NCBI RefSeq assembly: GCF_002276045.1
Contig: NZ_NQMR01000016.1
Span: forward strand, 1-64,000
Source: Pseudoalteromonas sp. NBT06-2
GTDB lineage: Bacteria; Pseudomonadota; Gammaproteobacteria; Enterobacterales; Alteromonadaceae
Direction of reading: 5' to 3'
Length of the DNA: 64,000 nt
The position numbers and the translations under genes are program-made. The notes under the pieces are model-generated. The model was not told the origin of the DNA and made no database searches. It was given only the letters and a program-made list of their open reading frames with translations. This document shows positions 1 through 8,051 of this stretch, in pieces. Each line of letters opens with the position of its first letter. Within the stretch, counting starts at the first letter, position 1.

Positions 1-354
1 ACTGCTTTTTGAGAAGTTACGAAATTTGTAAATGAATTTATTAATAAAATAAATAATGACTTAAATATGCCACAAGCTTTAACTGTGCTCTGGGCTGTAT
101 TGAAAAGTGATTTAAGTGATAAAGACAAAAAAGCTACAGCTCTATCCTTAGATAAGGTATTAGGTTTGTCTTTAGATGTTATTTATAATACTGTGCAATC
201 AATTCCAATGTCAGTAATCAACATTGCATTGCTAAGACAGCAAACTAGAGTAAATCAAGATTGGATACAGTCAGATCTGTTACGAGATAAAATAAACCAA
301 TTAGGTTATTTAGTAGAAGATAAAAAGGGAGGCTATATATTATCTAAAAAATAA
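1..354 (+). CDS. cysS: Cysteinyl-tRNA synthetase-like C-terminal fragment (5' end outside window)
   Basis: The readable protein from about base 22 to the stop matches the C-terminal helical region of class I cysteinyl-tRNA synthetases. It carries a NNDLNMPQAL segment, then an SLDKVLGLSL segment, and ends in the family's typical tail (LRDKINQLGYLVED). The catalytic HIGH/KMSKS parts would lie upstream of the window. The frame has an in-frame TGA at 10-12. The residues expected just before KFVNEF (RSYE) appear in another frame at 12-23, so there may be a small deletion near 21-24. It is therefore either the tail of a frameshifted gene or a fragment. The family match is good; gene integrity cannot be judged here. 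Confidence 0.65.
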
Positions 355-424
355 ATTATGTACTTATGCTGTGATTTAAGGATAATTACAGAAAAAATTA
401 TATTTAATTTATCGAGCTTATAAA

Positions 425-1207
425 TTGAACGAATATCAAGAACGATACCAGCAAATGATCGCTGTAAAAGGTGAAAATTTTAACACGTGCTTTTACTGCG
501 GTTGTATTGCCACAGAATTTGATTATGCGCCGCCAAAAAAATATGCTGATTTTTATATTGAAACACGTTCTGAGGCAGACTTTTACCAAGTGCCTTCGTG
601 TAAAGAGTGTTGTACTGCATTAAAACAAGAAAAGTCAGCACTAGTTGGGGAGCGTGGTGATATTGCAAAACGTAAAATTGCTAAAAAATATCAAAAAGCG
701 ATTCATGTATATCAAATGTGGAATGAAGACGAAGCTCAGGAACTTGATTATAATTTACAAAAATGTGTACAAGCAGGTATAGAGCTCGGCCGTGAATCTT
801 CAAAAAGGAGTCAGTTTCCAGGATTTGAATTTGAAGTTGATGGTGAAAAATTAAAAATCTCGAATATACCCGTTAAAATGATTACAGTATTTAATAAAGA
901 GTTTTCAGATTTTAGAGATGCACTCGAATTTGCAAGTCTGACATACCGAGTCCCTAAAGCTAAATTAAAGGACTTATTTTCTGAAAATAACAATAGTTTT
1001 GAAATTGCGATAGAAAGTTACCATACAAAAATAGATAAAAATTTATCTGATAAACAGCTTAAAAAATTATGTAAGACGTTTTCAAAAGCACATAAACAAA
1101 ATGTTGATTTTGTAATGAGAACAGTGATTTATTATATGGAGCAAGATAATAGTCTTTCTATAGAGTTGGCTTTAAATAAACTTTATATGGAAAGAGTCTC
1201 AAAATAA
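425..1207 (+). CDS. Hypothetical zinc-ribbon protein resembling a degenerate HNH endonuclease
   Basis: This 260-residue protein is not firmly recognised. The N-terminus has two cysteine pairs (TCFYCG near residue 20 and SCKECC near residue 60) framing an EFDYAPPKKY segment. The layout resembles the CxxC-DHxPP-CxxC core of HNH/His-Me finger nucleases, but the catalytic His of the usual DH pair is Tyr here. The remaining 190 residues are lysine-rich and mostly helical, with no other motif I can name. The start is a TTG at 425; an ATG at 455 is possible but has no better ribosome site. The converging gene ends 11 bp after it. Catalytic activity should not be assumed. Confidence 0.6.
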   Translation: MNEYQERYQQMIAVKGENFNTCFYCGCIATEFDYAPPKKYADFYIETRSEADFYQVPSCKECCTALKQEKSALVGERGDIAKRKIAKKYQKAIHVYQMWNEDEAQELDYNLQKCVQAGIELGRESSKRSQFPGFEFEVDGEKLKISNIPVKMITVFNKEFSDFRDALEFASLTYRVPKAKLKDLFSENNNSFEIAIESYHTKIDKNLSDKQLKKLCKTFSKAHKQNVDFVMRTVIYYMEQDNSLSIELALNKLYMERVSK

Positions 1208-1217
1208 GTTTTTTCAC

Positions 1218-1964
1218 TTATCTCCAGTCTAATCCATAGCGATAAGAAATATTTTGAGTATTATCGAGTGCTTTAAGATATACCTTATTTGGTTTTATTG
1301 AACATTTTATGGGGTAGACTACGGGCTCAGACCAAGATGTCGTATCACCCATATATTCACGGTTAAAACCCCATGAACCACATGAGAGAATACGATCAAC
1401 GGTTTTAAATTTTTGACAAACTACACAAGTTTCAAATTTGACTTCAATATCTTTTCCTTCAATACCATAATTATCAGATACAAAAGGAGTGTCATAAATA
1501 GCGACTGTTGAAGCGCGCATGGCGGTAAATGTCCATGGTTTATCTCTGGTATCAATAGGGGTTTTGTGCATGCCATGACCAAACTCAAGTGGTAATGAAT
1601 CATAAAATGGTTCTGGGTTCTGTGTCGGGATATCAAGTTGAATTTTATTTTGACCTAATGGGAGTTTTGCATTGGTATCCCTAAATTGAATCATACGATA
1701 TTGATCACATAATTTACTTTTTTTAATAACTTTCAATCCTTTATCATTAACTAAAAAATGAATTTCAATGCCAATGCCTGTGGCACTATCTTTTGCTATA
1801 TATGAAGCTTGGCTTCCGCTATTATGAAACCAAGGTATTGAAAATGCGAGAATACCTACATTTTGATTTTTAAATATAACAGGGCAAGTTTTAGTCACAA
1901 GGAGATCTTCAGCAAAGGAAGTAAAACTTATTAATATTGAACAAACCGAAATACTTAATTTCAT
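1218..1964 (-). CDS. Secreted protein of unknown function
   Basis: I do not recognise the family. The protein begins with a good Sec signal peptide (MKLSISVCSILISFTSFA, then ED), so it is probably periplasmic or exported. The mature part of about 230 residues has several cysteines, including a CVVC pair and later single Cys residues that could form disulfides. It has no hydrophobic segment after the signal. I chose the ATG at 1964, which directly begins the signal peptide; an in-frame ATG at 1988 would add eight residues. It converges on the HNH-like gene and is transcribed away from the remnant ORF at 2059. Confidence 0.6.
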   Translation of the reverse strand: MKLSISVCSILISFTSFAEDLLVTKTCPVIFKNQNVGILAFSIPWFHNSGSQASYIAKDSATGIGIEIHFLVNDKGLKVIKKSKLCDQYRMIQFRDTNAKLPLGQNKIQLDIPTQNPEPFYDSLPLEFGHGMHKTPIDTRDKPWTFTAMRASTVAIYDTPFVSDNYGIEGKDIEVKFETCVVCQKFKTVDRILSCGSWGFNREYMGDTTSWSEPVVYPIKCSIKPNKVYLKALDNTQNISYRYGLDWR

Positions 1965-2058
1965 AAATAGATATAACTTTATAAACAATCTTGATTATAG
2001 TTGATAAAATACAGACTACTTACAATATATGATATAAGTTCAGTTTCAGGAAGTTATT

Positions 2059-2235
2059 ATGATTGCAATTTTTAATGCACATACTATTGGATTATACTGA
2101 TTATCGCTTTTTTAAGGGGCATTATTTTCATTTATGCTGAGTGCAAGCGGAGGAATGATATTATTGGTAAATACTTTAATGGCGTTAACATCTGCAGGTA
2201 TATTTTTATTCATTTTATGTCGGTTTATAAATTAA
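2059..2235 (+). pseudogene. Probable decayed small membrane-protein gene (two in-frame stops)
   Basis: A good ribosome site (CAGGAAG at 2047-2053) precedes an ATG at 2059, but this frame hits TGA at 2098 and TAA at 2113. Beyond them the same frame stays open to 2235 and encodes a hydrophobic segment (GGMILLVNTLMALTSAG, then IFLFILCRF) typical of a one- or two-helix membrane protein. Reading through both stops gives one continuous hydrophobic protein of about 58 residues. This suggests an original small gene inactivated by point mutations. Alternatively only the last 33 codons, from ATG 2134, are used, but that start has no clear ribosome site. Confidence 0.35.
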
Positions 2236-2396
2236 GCATTTTGAAACGTAAAACTCTCTAGCCTGATTATAATCTAAACAAGTAATTTTTTTTTTACACT
2301 TTAAGGCGATTTTTTGATGGATAAAGGTTTCATTTAAGGCTGACAAAGAGTACCTTTGCTTATTATTGTGGTTTAAAAAGTAATTAGTTTATAAAT

Positions 2397-2855
2397 ATGA
2401 ATAAACAAGCTTTCTATCAGACACTAGCTGAGCAAGCAAAATCACTTACTGAAGGTGAGCCAAATGTCATTGCGAACATGGCAAATCTAAGTGCGTTGTT
2501 ATTCATGTCTTTAGAAGATATTAATTGGGCTGGTTTTTATCTGGTGGATAATCCAGAGCAACTAATATTGGGACCTTTTCAAGGTAATCCTGCTTGTATT
2601 CGTATCCCTGTAGGTAAAGGGGTATGTGGTACGGCTGCATTATTAAAGGAAACGCAATTAGTTAGTGATGTTCATGCTTTTGAAGGGCATATAGCGTGCG
2701 ACACTGCATCAAATTCAGAAATAGTTGTTCCTATCATTAAAAATGGTAAAATATTTGCCGTTTTAGATATTGATAGTCCTTCACTTTCTCGTTTTGATGA
2801 ACAAGATAAAGTTGGCTTAGAAACACTGATACGTCAATTTGAGACTCAAGTGTAA
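2397..2855 (+). CDS. msrC: Free methionine-(R)-sulfoxide reductase (GAF-domain MsrC)
   Basis: The enzyme reduces free methionine-R-sulfoxide in the cytosol, using thioredoxin-type reductants. The 152 residues form one GAF domain like E. coli YebR/MsrC. The three family cysteines are present as C67, C77 and C101, with the same 10 and 24 residue spacing as C84/C94/C118 in E. coli. The WAGFYLV and GPFQGNPACIRI segments are characteristic. The stop overlaps the next start (TAATG), so it is translationally coupled to the small acidic protein. It is followed by proQ-prc, as in the yebR/proQ/prc neighbourhood of enterics. Confidence 0.93.
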   Translation: MNKQAFYQTLAEQAKSLTEGEPNVIANMANLSALLFMSLEDINWAGFYLVDNPEQLILGPFQGNPACIRIPVGKGVCGTAALLKETQLVSDVHAFEGHIACDTASNSEIVVPIIKNGKIFAVLDIDSPSLSRFDEQDKVGLETLIRQFETQV

Positions 2856-3136
2856 TGAAAGACTTATTAAATGTTCAAGACTTTCTTTTTTCAGATCGAG
2901 ATGTCGGCGATTGGGAAGGTAGTGAAGAATTAGTTGCAGAGAATCTAAATGAGTTGATCCACATCGCTTGGGGTCAGCTACCTGATGATTTATCATGTGA
3001 CAAAATAGAAGATATAATTAATAGTATTTGGCAACATCTTCGTGGCGATACCGCTATTTTAGATACTGACTTCGAAGAGTTGACTGACTGGGTTAATCAA
3101 CATGTCCTGACATCGTTAGATGAGCAGATGGAATAA
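2855..3136 (+). CDS. Small acidic conserved hypothetical protein between msrC and proQ
   Basis: This is a 93-residue, strongly acidic soluble protein, rich in Asp/Glu with a few Trp, and predicted mostly helical. No motif or signal peptide is visible and I do not recognise the family. Its ATG overlaps the msrC stop by one base and its stop lies 12 bp before proQ, so it belongs to the msrC-proQ-prc transcription unit. The tight spacing argues that it is a real gene rather than a chance ORF. Confidence 0.7.
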   Translation: MKDLLNVQDFLFSDRDVGDWEGSEELVAENLNELIHIAWGQLPDDLSCDKIEDIINSIWQHLRGDTAILDTDFEELTDWVNQHVLTSLDEQME

Positions 3137-3148
3137 AAAGGTTTAGAA

Positions 3149-3898
3149 ATGAGTACCACTGGCAATCAAGAAATCACTGATATCAAACAAGACGTTAATG
3201 ATATTGAACGAACTAATACTGAAGTTGAACAACCAAAAACTGAAGTAGTACTAGAAAATCCTGATAAATTAAAAGATATCAATGCAGTTATTTCTTTTTT
3301 ATACAAAGAGTTTTCAGTTTGTTTTAAAGAAAAAGATGGTATTAAACCTCTTAAAGTGGGTATATTTAAAGATATTGCTCAAAAAATTGAAGATAATGAT
3401 AACGTAAGTAAAACTCAAATTCGTCAAGCATTACGTAAATATACATCACATTGGCGTTACCTAGAAGCCGTAAGCAAGGTTGAGTTTAGAATTGATCTAG
3501 ATGGTAATGATTGCGAAAAAGTAGAGCAAGAGCATATCGAACATGCTTTAAAAGCATTAGAAGAAAGTCGCGCTAAGTTTGCTAAACGTAAAAAACAACA
3601 ACGTCCACGTAATGATACAGCTAAAAAATCATTTAAATCAGGCTCAAGAAATAAATCTGGCGATAAAGGAACTAAACCAGCCGTTGTTAAGCCTAATAAC
3701 GAAAATGCGCCTCGTCGTGCTGGAAAAATAATAGCATTAACAGCGGAACAAATTAAATTAAATGCTAAAGTTAAAGTAAAGTTAGGCCAGACATTAGTAA
3801 ACGGAACAATCACTGAAATCAATAAAGATGATATTCATGTAGTAATTGTAACCGGAATGCTAGTGAAGACTAAGGCTGAAAGTCTATACACAATCTAA
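3149..3898 (+). CDS. proQ: RNA chaperone ProQ (FinO domain)
   Basis: ProQ is a global RNA-binding protein that stabilises sRNAs and mRNA 3' ends. The FinO/ProQ domain spans about residues 42-155 (KPLKVGIFKDIAQ, SKTQIRQALRKYTS, WRYLEAV). A basic Lys/Arg-rich linker follows at about 160-192. The C-terminal Tudor-like domain runs from about 193 to 249 (KVKVKLGQTLVNGTITEI). Compared with E. coli ProQ (232 aa), it has an extra acidic N-terminal tail of roughly 30-40 residues. It lies 12 bp downstream of the acidic small protein and 11 bp upstream of prc, in the conserved proQ-prc order. Confidence 0.95.
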   Translation: MSTTGNQEITDIKQDVNDIERTNTEVEQPKTEVVLENPDKLKDINAVISFLYKEFSVCFKEKDGIKPLKVGIFKDIAQKIEDNDNVSKTQIRQALRKYTSHWRYLEAVSKVEFRIDLDGNDCEKVEQEHIEHALKALEESRAKFAKRKKQQRPRNDTAKKSFKSGSRNKSGDKGTKPAVVKPNNENAPRRAGKIIALTAEQIKLNAKVKVKLGQTLVNGTITEINKDDIHVVIVTGMLVKTKAESLYTI

Positions 3899-3909
3899 GG
3901 AGATGGTCT

Positions 3910-5934
3910 ATGAGTAAATGTTTTAATCTCATTCCTCTTGCAGTTGCATTTATTGCATCGAATGCGTTTGCTAAAGTAGAAACGATTAAACTAGAAGATT
4001 TACCTGTTTTACAACAAGAATCTCAACATAGTACTGCTAGCAAAAGGGTGACAAATTTCTTTACTCGCGCCCATTATAAGCTCATTGATTTAAATGATGA
4101 GCTTTCCACAAAAATATTCGACCGATATCTTGAATCTTTAGATTTTGGTAAACGTATTTTTTTGAAATCAGATATTGACAATTTTGAAAAATATCGGCTT
4201 TTAGTAGATAACGCTTTGAGTACAGGTAAACTCGATTTTGCCTTTGATATTTTCAATGTTAGTATGAAACGCCGTTTTGATAGTTATCAGTATTCTATTT
4301 CTTTGTTAGATAAAGAAATGAAATTTGATAAAGAAGATGAATACAAATTTGATAGAGAAGATGCTAAATGGGCTACAACCCAGGCTGAGTTGAACGAAAT
4401 TTGGCGTCAAAGAGTTAAATATGATGCTTTACGTTTGAAGATGACAGGTAAAGAATGGCCTGACATTAAAGATATTTTAACTAAACGTTATAGGTACACT
4501 TTAAAGAGGTTAGTTCAAACTAATAGTGAAGATGCTTTTCAAATTGCTATGAATGCCTTTGCACGTAGTATCGAAGCGCATACATCTTATTTATCACCTC
4601 GTCGCGCTGAACAATTCAAAATGGACATGGACCTAGAACTTGAAGGTATAGGTGCAGTACTTAGCTATGATGAAGATTACACTGTTATTCGTTCTCTTGT
4701 TCCGGGTGGACCAGCTGATAAATCAGAAAAAATCAAATCGAATGATCGCATTATTGGTGTAGCACAAGGTAAAGAAGAATTTGTTGATGTGATTGGGTGG
4801 CGTCTAGATGATGTTGTTGAGTTAATTAAAGGGCCAAAAGGTACTTTAGTTCGTTTGCAATATCTCAAAGGTGCAGATACCCATGGTAAACCTTTAATTG
4901 TAGATATCACAAGAGACAAAATTCGTTTAGAAGATCGAGCTGCAAAATCGGAAGTATTTAAACCAAGTTACTCTAATATTGACACTAAAATTGGTGTCAT
5001 AGACATTCCTGGTTTTTATAATAATTTATCAGGTGATGTCAAAAAAGAACTGACTAAATTAAAAGAGCAAAATGTTGATGGTATTATTATTGACTTAAGA
5101 CAAAACGGTGGTGGTTCTTTATATGAAGCAACTCAATTATCAGGTTTGTTCTTTGAGCAGGGACCTGTGGTTCAAATACATAATTTAAATGGTCGCGTAG
5201 AACAACAAAAAGATGTTGATGGTGTTACTTATTATGATGGTCCTTTAACTATTTTAGTTGATAGATATAGTGCTTCAGCATCAGAGATCTTTGCAGCTGC
5301 TATGCAAGACTATGGTCGTGCAATTGTCGTTGGTGAACAAACCTTTGGTAAAGGTACTGTGCAACAGCATAGAGGTTTAGGACGTAATTACGATTTATAT
5401 GAAAATAGCTTAGGTAGTATTCAGTATACAATTGCTAAATTTTATCGAATAAATGGCGGTAGTACCCAGCATAAAGGGGTTATTCCTGATATTTCTTTTC
5501 CTTCAGCAATAGATCCTGCTGAATGGGGGGAATCTCAAGAAGACAATGCATTACCTTGGGACAGTATTAGAAATGCAAAATATACTTCAATCGCTAACTT
5601 AGGGCCTGCTATTAAGTTTTTACAAAAACAGCATGATGATAGAATTATAGTAGAACCAGAGTTTAACTATGTTTTTGAAGATATAGCTCGTTATAAAAAA
5701 GAAAATGAACGCAAAACAATTTCTTTAATTGAAGCAAACCGCGTATCACAAAGAGATAAGAATGAAAAGCTTTCTCTGGCTCGTGTAAATAAAAGGATGC
5801 TTCGTTTGGGTAAAGAAGAAGTTACTTCTTTAGATGATTTACCTGATGAGTTAACGAATATGGATCCTTTCTTAGAAGAAAGTGCCCTTATTACATCTGA
5901 CTTCATTAAATTTGGACGTTACGTTAAAAAGTAA
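3910..5934 (+). CDS. prc: Tail-specific periplasmic protease Prc (Tsp), S41 family
   Basis: This periplasmic carboxyl-terminal processing protease degrades tagged or misfolded proteins and processes envelope substrates. It is 674 residues, close to the E. coli enzyme (682). An N-terminal Sec signal peptide ends near AFA at residues 18-20. The PDZ domain lies around residues 238-330 (LELEGIGAVLSYDEDYTVI onward). The catalytic Ser-Lys dyad is S456 in YSASASEI and K481 in FGKGTVQQ, the 25-residue spacing of E. coli S452/K477. The start has a strong AGGAGA ribosome site six bases upstream. A rho-independent terminator follows at 5951. Confidence 0.96.
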   Translation: MSKCFNLIPLAVAFIASNAFAKVETIKLEDLPVLQQESQHSTASKRVTNFFTRAHYKLIDLNDELSTKIFDRYLESLDFGKRIFLKSDIDNFEKYRLLVDNALSTGKLDFAFDIFNVSMKRRFDSYQYSISLLDKEMKFDKEDEYKFDREDAKWATTQAELNEIWRQRVKYDALRLKMTGKEWPDIKDILTKRYRYTLKRLVQTNSEDAFQIAMNAFARSIEAHTSYLSPRRAEQFKMDMDLELEGIGAVLSYDEDYTVIRSLVPGGPADKSEKIKSNDRIIGVAQGKEEFVDVIGWRLDDVVELIKGPKGTLVRLQYLKGADTHGKPLIVDITRDKIRLEDRAAKSEVFKPSYSNIDTKIGVIDIPGFYNNLSGDVKKELTKLKEQNVDGIIIDLRQNGGGSLYEATQLSGLFFEQGPVVQIHNLNGRVEQQKDVDGVTYYDGPLTILVDRYSASASEIFAAAMQDYGRAIVVGEQTFGKGTVQQHRGLGRNYDLYENSLGSIQYTIAKFYRINGGSTQHKGVIPDISFPSAIDPAEWGESQEDNALPWDSIRNAKYTSIANLGPAIKFLQKQHDDRIIVEPEFNYVFEDIARYKKENERKTISLIEANRVSQRDKNEKLSLARVNKRMLRLGKEEVTSLDDLPDELTNMDPFLEESALITSDFIKFGRYVKK

Positions 5935-5950
5935 CTTTACATTTTATCTA

Positions 5951-5974
5951 AAAAAGCGCTTCGGCGCTTTTTTT
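5951..5974 (+). terminator. Rho-independent terminator after prc
   Basis: The stem AAAAGCGC/GCGCTTTT has a TTCG tetraloop and runs into a T tract, 17 bp after the prc stop. It closes the msrC-x-proQ-prc unit. Confidence 0.9.
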
Positions 5975-6230
5975 ATATGCGAAATATATATCTTTATATT
6001 CACAAAAACTTATTTAATCTCATTTTTTTAAATTATATTATATTGATATTTAAGATTAAAGTTAACACAATAGCAGTTTCTAGCTATTTTATATTTATGC
6101 TGAATAATATGAGTTAAGGTTTGTTATACTCAAAACCGCGCAAAGATAAAGGCGCTATAAAAATAAAGCGTGATATTTATATAAATTTTATATTTAAATA
6201 TTACCGATAATTACAGCTAGAGGAATACAC

Positions 6231-7694
6231 GTGAAGCAGATCAAGCAAGCACAATTTTATGATGCATTATTGCCAATTATTATATTAATCACTTTATTAA
6301 GCGCATCAGTTTACCTTTTTGGAGATAACTCTTCTTATGGTCCAAATCAAATTGCATTATTGTTTTCATCAGGGATAGTGGTTTTGATTGGACTTAAAAA
6401 TGGTTATAAATGGGCTGATTTAGAAAGTGCAATGATCAAAGGGATTACTTTATCATTGGGGGCAATTTTAATTTTATTTATGGTTGGTGCATTAATCGGT
6501 ACTTGGCTTTTATCGGGCACAGTGCCAACACTTATTTATTACGGTCTACAATTAATTAATCCAAGCTGGTTTTATGCAGCAAGTTGTATTTTATGTAGCA
6601 TAGTTGCAATGAGCATAGGAAGTTCTTGGACAACAGCTGCAACCATAGGTGTTGGCTTGTTAGGTGTAGCGGCTGGGTTAGGGTTAGATGAAGCAATTAC
6701 AGCTGGTGCGGTTATTTCAGGAGCTTATTTTGGTGATAAATTATCTCCATTGTCAGAAACAACTAATTTAGCACCAGCAGTTGCTGGCTCTGACTTATTT
6801 TCTCATATTCACCATATGATGTGGACTACCGTTCCTAGTTTTATTATTGCACTCATTATATTTACATTTTTAGGTTTTAATGCAGGAAATGTAACAGACA
6901 GTGCTCGTATTAACGAAATTAATGAAATTTTAGAGTCTAATTTTAATATTGGATTAACTATGTTAGTTCCATTAATAGTATTATTAATATTAGCTTTAAA
7001 GAAAATGCCAGCATTTCCTACTGTTGCTATAGGTGCTTTCTTAGGTGCTGTTTGGGCCTTAATATTTCAACAAGATTTAATTACATCACAACTAACAGTA
7101 GATAAAAATGTATTGGTTGGTACTATCAAAATAGTTTGGGGGGCCTTTTTTGATGGCTTTAGTGTCATCACTGGTGATGCTAAAATGGATAAATTACTTA
7201 GTGGTGGCGGCATGTCAAGTATGCTAAATACAACTTGGTTAATTATGATGGCACTTATGTTTGGTGCAGTTATGGAAAAAGTAGGCCTGTTAGAAGTATT
7301 TGTCCGTAGCATATTAAAAGTAGCTAAAAGTACGGGATCTTTAATTGCTTCAACGATTGCAACCTGTATAGGTACAAATATGATAGCGGCTGACCAATAT
7401 ATGGCAATTGTAATGCCTGGTCGCATGTTTAAAGAAGAATATAAAAAGCGTGGTTTAGCGAGTGTAAACCTTTCTCGTACTCTAGAAGACGGTGGTACAA
7501 TTACGAGTCCATTGATCCCTTGGAATACATGTGGTGCTTATATGCATTCAGTATTATTAGTGAATCCATTAGATTATGCAGTTTACGCTTTCTTCAATAT
7601 CATAAACCCTGTTTTAGCCGTCATTTACGCTTATTTGGGAATTAAAATCCTCAAACTTGAGCCTAAGTATTTACAAGAAGAACAAACTGCTTAA
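6231..7694 (+). CDS. nhaC: Na+/H+ antiporter, NhaC family
   Basis: This is an inner-membrane sodium/proton antiporter of the NhaC family, important for sodium and pH balance in a marine cell. The 487-residue protein is almost wholly hydrophobic, with roughly 11-12 helices. The family core is clear: GSSWTTAATIGVGLLG followed by GAVISGAYFGDKLSPLSETT, and later TCIGTNMIAADQYMAIVMPG. The start is GTG with a TAGAGGA ribosome site about eight bases upstream. Substrate specificity (plain Na+ or malate/lactate exchange) cannot be told from sequence. Its apparent terminator at 8000 is separated from the stop by a MITE-like insertion. Confidence 0.9.
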   Translation: MKQIKQAQFYDALLPIIILITLLSASVYLFGDNSSYGPNQIALLFSSGIVVLIGLKNGYKWADLESAMIKGITLSLGAILILFMVGALIGTWLLSGTVPTLIYYGLQLINPSWFYAASCILCSIVAMSIGSSWTTAATIGVGLLGVAAGLGLDEAITAGAVISGAYFGDKLSPLSETTNLAPAVAGSDLFSHIHHMMWTTVPSFIIALIIFTFLGFNAGNVTDSARINEINEILESNFNIGLTMLVPLIVLLILALKKMPAFPTVAIGAFLGAVWALIFQQDLITSQLTVDKNVLVGTIKIVWGAFFDGFSVITGDAKMDKLLSGGGMSSMLNTTWLIMMALMFGAVMEKVGLLEVFVRSILKVAKSTGSLIASTIATCIGTNMIAADQYMAIVMPGRMFKEEYKKRGLASVNLSRTLEDGGTITSPLIPWNTCGAYMHSVLLVNPLDYAVYAFFNIINPVLAVIYAYLGIKILKLEPKYLQEEQTA

Positions 7695-7720
7695 AATTAG
7701 TATTAGAAATATATTTATTA

Positions 7721-7984
7721 GGGGCAGTTGATCTTTTGAGATTACTTTTGCAGCGAATTGTTGGGCATTTATACAAGGCAGAGGCTTTGTCATGTAGTTG
7801 TTCCACATAAAAAGGCGATAACGCAGTAAAAATACCCAACAAACGCTGTCCTAAGGATTCGGTTAATAGCATTTTATTCTTTGTTGAGTCGTATTTACTT
7901 AGAATGACTAGGCTACACACGACTCGCCGCGACTAAGATGCTTTTATCTCGAACAAAATTTAACCCTGAAAGATCAACAGCCCC
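7721..7984. mobile_element. MITE-like non-autonomous element with terminal inverted repeats
   Basis: The 264-bp segment is bounded by near-perfect inverted repeats. The left end reads GGGGCAGTTGATCTTTT and the right end, reverse complemented, reads GGGGCTGTTGATCTTTC. Both ends are flanked by TA (symmetry extends to TATTA), which would fit a TA target duplication of the IS630/Tc1-mariner kind. No transposase is encoded. A minus-strand reading frame runs through the element but looks incidental. The TA assignment and family link are inferences. Confidence 0.65.
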
Positions 7985-7999
7985 TAATACGCATTTACA

Positions 8000-8027
8000 A
8001 AAAACAGCTCCTTAGGGAGTTGTTTTT
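8000..8027 (+). terminator. Rho-independent terminator, probably originally of nhaC
   Basis: The stem AAACAGCTCC/GGAGTTGTTT (one G-T pair) has a TTAG loop and a following T run. It lies about 305 bp after the nhaC stop, just beyond the MITE-like element, and 24 bp before pepN. Confidence 0.75.
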
Positions 8028-8051
8028 ATTTTAATTAACTGTGGATACATC

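Noticed and set aside
3457..3822. A 121-codon minus-strand frame within proQ
   Set aside because: It lies wholly opposite the ProQ linker and C-terminal domain; no start signal and no family resemblance.
7663..7920. An 85-codon minus-strand frame over the nhaC end and the MITE-like element
   Set aside because: Its sequence is set by the element and reads into the end of nhaC antisense; no ribosome site or motif was seen. It is probably incidental.
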